From Fibrobacterales bacterium (GTDB taxonomy: Bacteria > Fibrobacterota > Fibrobacteria > Fibrobacterales > Fibrobacteraceae): a stretch of 43,691 nt of DNA. Positions 40,792-43,691 of the stretch are shown one piece after another; the first letter of the stretch is position 1; each line of letters opens with the position of its first letter. Under the pieces are notes generated by a model. That model saw only the letters and a list, made by a program, of their open reading frames with translations. It searched no databases and had not been told where the DNA came from. The position numbers and the translations under genes are program-made. The stretch covers positions 1 to 43,691 of the forward strand of contig BNUP01000005.1 of assembly GCA_025997455.1 (NCBI GenBank), in the 5' to 3' direction.

Positions 40792-41590
40792 AGAGGCATA
40801 TTTAATAGCCCTAAATTCTTTTAGAGAGGCGGTTCGCGATAAAATCCCTTATGTGGTTTTACTCGTTGCAATTGCACTTGCCGCGTTTAGTATTTTGCTC
40901 GGAGAATGGTCGGTGTTCGACCGCGAATTTGTTGTAAAAAGCGTCACCGTTTCTATCATTTCAATATCGGGTTTCTTTATCGCCGTGTTTGCAGGCGTTG
41001 GGCAAATGCAAAAGGAAATCTCAAAAAAAACCATTCACACTTTACTCGCCAAACCCGTTTCCCGTGCGGCATTCCTCATCGGAAAATATATCGGCTTGCT
41101 TGCACTAGTGGCTCTCCACTGCATTCTCCTCTCGCTCACGCTGTTTGTTGTGCTGTGGTCTATAGGCGGGCAAATCGGCACCTCCGTTGTTCAGGCGTGC
41201 TATCTGGTTTTCCCGGAACTCGCCATAATTCTCGCTTTCACAGTCCTGTTTTCAACCTACTCATCAACGCTTATCAGTTCCATATTTTCGGTGGGTATTT
41301 ATCTTGCGGGACACTTAAGCGACCAAATTTTAAAAGAAGTGTATTTTGCATACAGAATTAGCGAAGACGGCTCTTTTTTAAGAGAGCACGGAAAATTTGT
41401 TTATGACATTGCAACGGGAATACATTGGCTGTTGCCTGGTTTATATCGCTTTAACGCCTCAACGCAGGCGGCTCATTCCTTAACAATTGAGGCATCTTAT
41501 CTGTTTTGGAACAGTTTGTATGCGGTGGGATATTCGGGGGTGGTGCTCGCATTTGCGGTATTGTTGTTTAGGAAAAAGGATTTTGTTTGA
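40778..41590 (+). CDS. ABC-2 type permease
   Basis: The membrane partner of the ATPase encoded just before, 270 residues. Six membrane helices are seen: about 25-43, 58-78, 105-130, 140-165, 170-185 and 245-265. KEISKKTIHTLLAKPVSRAAFLIGKY is the cytoplasmic coupling segment typical of NosY/ABC-2 permeases. A strong Shine-Dalgarno sequence (AAAGGAGG) lies 6 nt before ATG 40778, inside the ATPase gene. It forms one operon with 39846 and 40042. Confidence 0.88.
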   Translation: MLFLREAYLIALNSFREAVRDKIPYVVLLVAIALAAFSILLGEWSVFDREFVVKSVTVSIISISGFFIAVFAGVGQMQKEISKKTIHTLLAKPVSRAAFLIGKYIGLLALVALHCILLSLTLFVVLWSIGGQIGTSVVQACYLVFPELAIILAFTVLFSTYSSTLISSIFSVGIYLAGHLSDQILKEVYFAYRISEDGSFLREHGKFVYDIATGIHWLLPGLYRFNASTQAAHSLTIEASYLFWNSLYAVGYSGVVLAFAVLLFRKKDFV

Positions 41591-41612
41591 AAAATTTGAA
41601 TGAGAAATTTTC

Positions 41613-41650
41613 TATCTTTGTGTTTGAATAGTCTTAAAACGGAGAGACAT
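41613..41650 (+). promoter_or_regulatory. promoter and leader before the 55-residue protein gene
   Basis: TTTCTATCTTTG holds TATCTT at 41613-41618. About 27 nt of leader with GGAGAG at 41641-41646 follow before ATG 41653, so unlike many genes here this one keeps a Shine-Dalgarno sequence. Confidence 0.55.
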
Positions 41651-41652
41651 TT

Positions 41653-41820
41653 ATGAAAAAGTGGCTTATCGGTATCTCAATCGGCTTGTCGGTCGGTTTG
41701 ATTTTGGCGGCAATTCTTGAACATTTGGGCAAATTGCCATACGCTCTGCAAATAACCAAAAGCGGCAGAGCAAACAACGATATAAGAAATCAGGTAAAAA
41801 CCGGCTTTAACTACGGCTAA
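41653..41820 (+). CDS. small single-helix membrane protein, 55 residues
   Basis: MKKWLIGISIGLSVGLILAA starts a single N-terminal membrane anchor or uncleaved signal; a polar tail of about 30 residues follows (TKSGRANNDIRNQV). The family is not recognised. It has a good ribosome-binding site (GGAGAG) and lies 14 nt before the next gene's start, so the two are probably translated from one mRNA. Confidence 0.6.
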   Translation: MKKWLIGISIGLSVGLILAAILEHLGKLPYALQITKSGRANNDIRNQVKTGFNYG

Positions 41821-41834
41821 GAAAGGACTTTTAT

Positions 41835-42725
41835 ATGCTCAAACGCCTTTGTTTTTCCATAATTGCGAGTGTGCTCGTCATCGCTCCGGATCTCTATGCA
41901 CAGCGTGCGGCTCAAGAAGATGACCGTGCCGCTCGTCGTCAGTGGGAAGAAGACCAACGAGCAGATGAATATGCAAACTCTCTTCGCCGCCGTGATTGGC
42001 TTAAAGATCGCTTGTTGCTCGAAATCGGTGCAGGCACAAAATATTCCGCGATGGGTGAAAATTGGTTCGGTTTCGGTGCCGGAGTGGAATACATCACCCG
42101 TTGGCATGTCTCCGCATTTGCAACAGGCGGTTTAATTCCCGCTCACGATGACCCTGCATTTAGCGAGTATTCTCTTGACGGAGGAATATCATACCGATTC
42201 GGTTTGGCATACTACCTCTTCCCGAAAAGCCCCATACATCTAAGCGTGCAGGCATCTTACGGCACCGTCTTTTACGACCACAAAGCCGAGCCTACCGCCG
42301 ACAATGTTCGCGAAATTATCACCTGCAACGGCTATGAATTCGACTTGGCTGTTTCTTATTTGAGCGATGAATGGTATTACCTGCAAGCGATAGTGGGCAT
42401 ATACACAATAGGCAACGGCTTAAAAGACGGCGGAAATTCAATGGGTCGAACAAACGATTCTTGGGTTGAAAACGATAAGGGCGAATTGGTTTCCATTGTG
42501 CCAACCAAAAGCGATAACGCAAATGAGGCAATTCCTCCTTGGGGTGTTGTGTTTGGCGTTGGAGTTGGCTTTGCCTTTGAAGAATTTTTCCCCGACGACA
42601 CAGAACTCCGCCGCCGCGAACGCGAAGACACTCGCAAACCGACAGTCCGCAATACAAGTTCAAGCACTTCCAAACCTTCATCTGCAAAGAAACGCCGCGT
42701 AGTTGAAGAATATGATGATGAGTAA
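41835..42725 (+). CDS. predicted exported beta-barrel protein with charged C-terminal tail
   Basis: A 296-residue protein not assigned to a family. Signal peptide KRLCFSIIASVLVIAPDLYA, cleavage near 22. An Arg/Asp/Glu-rich segment (30-55) follows. Residues 58-250 hold alternating beta strands with aromatic residues (LLLEIGAGTKYSAM, GVEYITRWHVSAFATGG, ISYRFGLAYYLF), typical of a small outer-membrane barrel. The tail after 255 is Ser/Lys/Arg-rich and ends EEYDDE, unusual for a barrel, which normally ends in an aromatic residue. AAAGGA precedes the start. Confidence 0.6.
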   Translation: MLKRLCFSIIASVLVIAPDLYAQRAAQEDDRAARRQWEEDQRADEYANSLRRRDWLKDRLLLEIGAGTKYSAMGENWFGFGAGVEYITRWHVSAFATGGLIPAHDDPAFSEYSLDGGISYRFGLAYYLFPKSPIHLSVQASYGTVFYDHKAEPTADNVREIITCNGYEFDLAVSYLSDEWYYLQAIVGIYTIGNGLKDGGNSMGRTNDSWVENDKGELVSIVPTKSDNANEAIPPWGVVFGVGVGFAFEEFFPDDTELRRREREDTRKPTVRNTSSSTSKPSSAKKRRVVEEYDDE

Positions 42726-42730
42726 ATAAA

Positions 42731-42943
42731 GTAGGCTCTGAAGAACTCGTTAAGAGGTCGTCAGAGCCTACTAAGCGACATTGGCGAACCGTATTTTTAT
42801 GCAAATTTAGGTGGTTTTCTGCCATTGTATATACAGATTATCTAAGGTTTCTTTTTAATAGGGCAGATATGCTTATCGCCATCGTCTCTAAAAACTCAAA
42901 TCTGTGGAATTGTGTTACAAAGAGAGTTTTTAGAGGTTTCCTA
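42731..42943 (-). repeat. mosaic hairpin element, complete inverted copy
   Basis: Read in reverse: left stem GAGTTTTTAGAG with CTCTAAAAACTC (42924-42935 and 42886-42897, perfect 12 bp); middle stem TCTGCC (42819-42824) with GGCAGA (42862-42867); right stem GTAGGCTCTGA (42731-42741) with TCAGAGCCTAC (42761-42771), perfect 11 bp. On the minus strand an ATG at 42825 starts MAENHLNLHKNTVR, as in the copy at 23660. Confidence 0.9.
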
Positions 42944-42953
42944 AAGAAAAAAT

Positions 42954-42990
42954 TTGACAAACCCAATTTATTTTTCTATATTTGCAAGCA
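42954..42990 (+). promoter_or_regulatory. near-consensus promoter without an evident gene
   Basis: TTGACA (42954-42959), a 17-bp spacer and TATATT (42977-42982, in TTTCTATATTTGC). This is the same as the rpmE promoter. Downstream no ATG follows at leaderless distance; a GTG at about 42991 opens a frame that runs into repeat sequence. It may drive a small RNA or be orphaned. Confidence 0.65.
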
Positions 42991-42999
42991 AGGTGTTAC

Positions 43000-43691
43000 A
43001 GTATTTTAACAATTATCCTTGTCATACTCGTGCCCAGATACGAGACACCAAGCCGACAGGCGGCTGTGGCTCGTCATTGCGAGGGTGCAACCCAAAGCAA
43101 CCCAGGGAATGCAATGGCGATTTATCGTTCAATTTTTTGGATAGGCAGAAAAAAATAAATAAGTTGTCTGCCCAGTCGCCTAACGGCTTGGTGTCTCTGG
43201 TCAAGCCGGAGAATGACAATAAGCCCACTTTTAACCGCTCCACCCCCTCCCTCGTGGGGGGGGACATGCCCACCCCTGCAAACGCCTTAAATGGCGTTCT
43301 AAGTGGCTTAAAATCAATTCCTAATAGTCCGTTGTTTACCCCCCCCCCCCCCCACCCGCACCTTTTTCCAGAATGTTTTCTTTCTTATTTTTTATGATTT
43401 GCTTTTTGCTGGAAAACCCCGCACCCAATTTCGTCTAACACGCAAAAAAAAACCAAAAAAAAAAATTGAAAAAAGGAAAAAGAAACACCAGATGCGAAAT
43501 ACCCCAAAAACATCCGTAAAGACGATGTATTTTTATATGTGTTTGCAAGCCCAAACGAAAGATGCGTCCCAAAAAATCGCTGAACTTCGTTATCTAAAAG
43601 CGTGATTAAAAAAAGTGCAGATTGAATAATTACATAAAATTTGGTAAAGTATTGTGAAATGCGGCGTTTGCAATAATTTCTCTTTTCCTCT
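43000..43691. other. gene-free contig end
   Basis: No convincing gene. It holds a dispersed-repeat-like stretch (TCGTCATTGCGAGGGTGCAA, near 43070), G- and C-runs (43253-43262 and 43339-43353), and then A-rich low-complexity sequence from 43440. Open frames here are Lys/Pro-rich by composition only. The quality of the final few hundred bases is doubtful. Confidence 0.6.

Noticed and set aside
42319..42825. A 168-residue protein on the minus strand across the barrel gene
   Set aside because: It begins in the mosaic element and then runs antisense to a gene with signal peptide and barrel features; only its first part is of interest as the element's mini-ORF.
43399..43605. Lysine-rich 68-residue protein near the contig end
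   Set aside because: Composition follows the A-rich low-complexity sequence; there is no ribosome-binding site or promoter box and no family resemblance.

Overview
The window looks like one contig of a Gram-negative bacterium at roughly 40-45% G+C. Evidence for an outer membrane is an LptD-like protein, LpxC, a TolC-type channel, an RND pump and two signal-peptide-bearing beta-barrel candidates. The L31 type, the promoter style and the gene mix suggest a member of the Fibrobacterota/FCB group, perhaps a gut relative of Fibrobacter. That placement is inference and unproven. Both contig ends carry homopolymer runs (G-run 146-219, C-run 43339-43353) and should be read with caution.

Layout. 1-1290: broken genes (glycosyltransferase, polysaccharide deacetylase and PIN-toxin remnants). 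1319-7193: purB, a barrel protein, an RsuA-type pseudouridine synthase, xseA, cheX, a deacetylase and a small protein ending in a FliM-type CheY-binding peptide. 7233-10326: an exact tandem duplication of 1547 bp that leaves one truncated and one full copy of a sigma-54 activator. 11222-14701: metK, coaBC, lpxC. 14690-15741: a PIN-type toxin-antitoxin pair between long direct repeats. 15939-20911: radC, an acetyltransferase, a histidine kinase, a carboxynorspermidine dehydrogenase-like enzyme and a CDP-alcohol phosphatidyltransferase with an extra membrane domain. 20960-27674: lptD, rpmE, ndk, a dus gene, catalase. 27592-30485: gluQ and a type II restriction-modification operon. 30543-33278: an acyltransferase and gltA. 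33570-39713: RND pump and TolC genes separated by a second restriction-modification-like pair. 39846-42725: a small membrane protein, an ABC exporter, a 55-residue protein and a barrel protein. The last kilobase has no convincing gene.

Three kinds of structure cut across the genes. First, a family of roughly 110-350 bp mosaic elements built from hairpins whose stems differ in sequence between copies but still pair. Copies lie between genes and also, in the same translated frame, inside two protein genes (gluQ and the acyltransferase), much like the palindromic elements known from Rickettsia genes. Second, at least twelve start codons are preceded by a -10-like TAnnTT box ending only 6-8 nt upstream, which predicts leaderless mRNAs. 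Third, a repeated intergenic cassette (CTGCACYGCCGAGTTNTCC, then CACACCC units) often leads into that -10 box and in three copies holds a perfect DnaA-box 9-mer.

The RND and tolC genes share an identical 22-bp site at the same distance from their starts. This suggests common control even though a restriction-modification pair now sits between them. No tRNA, rRNA or CRISPR array was seen.
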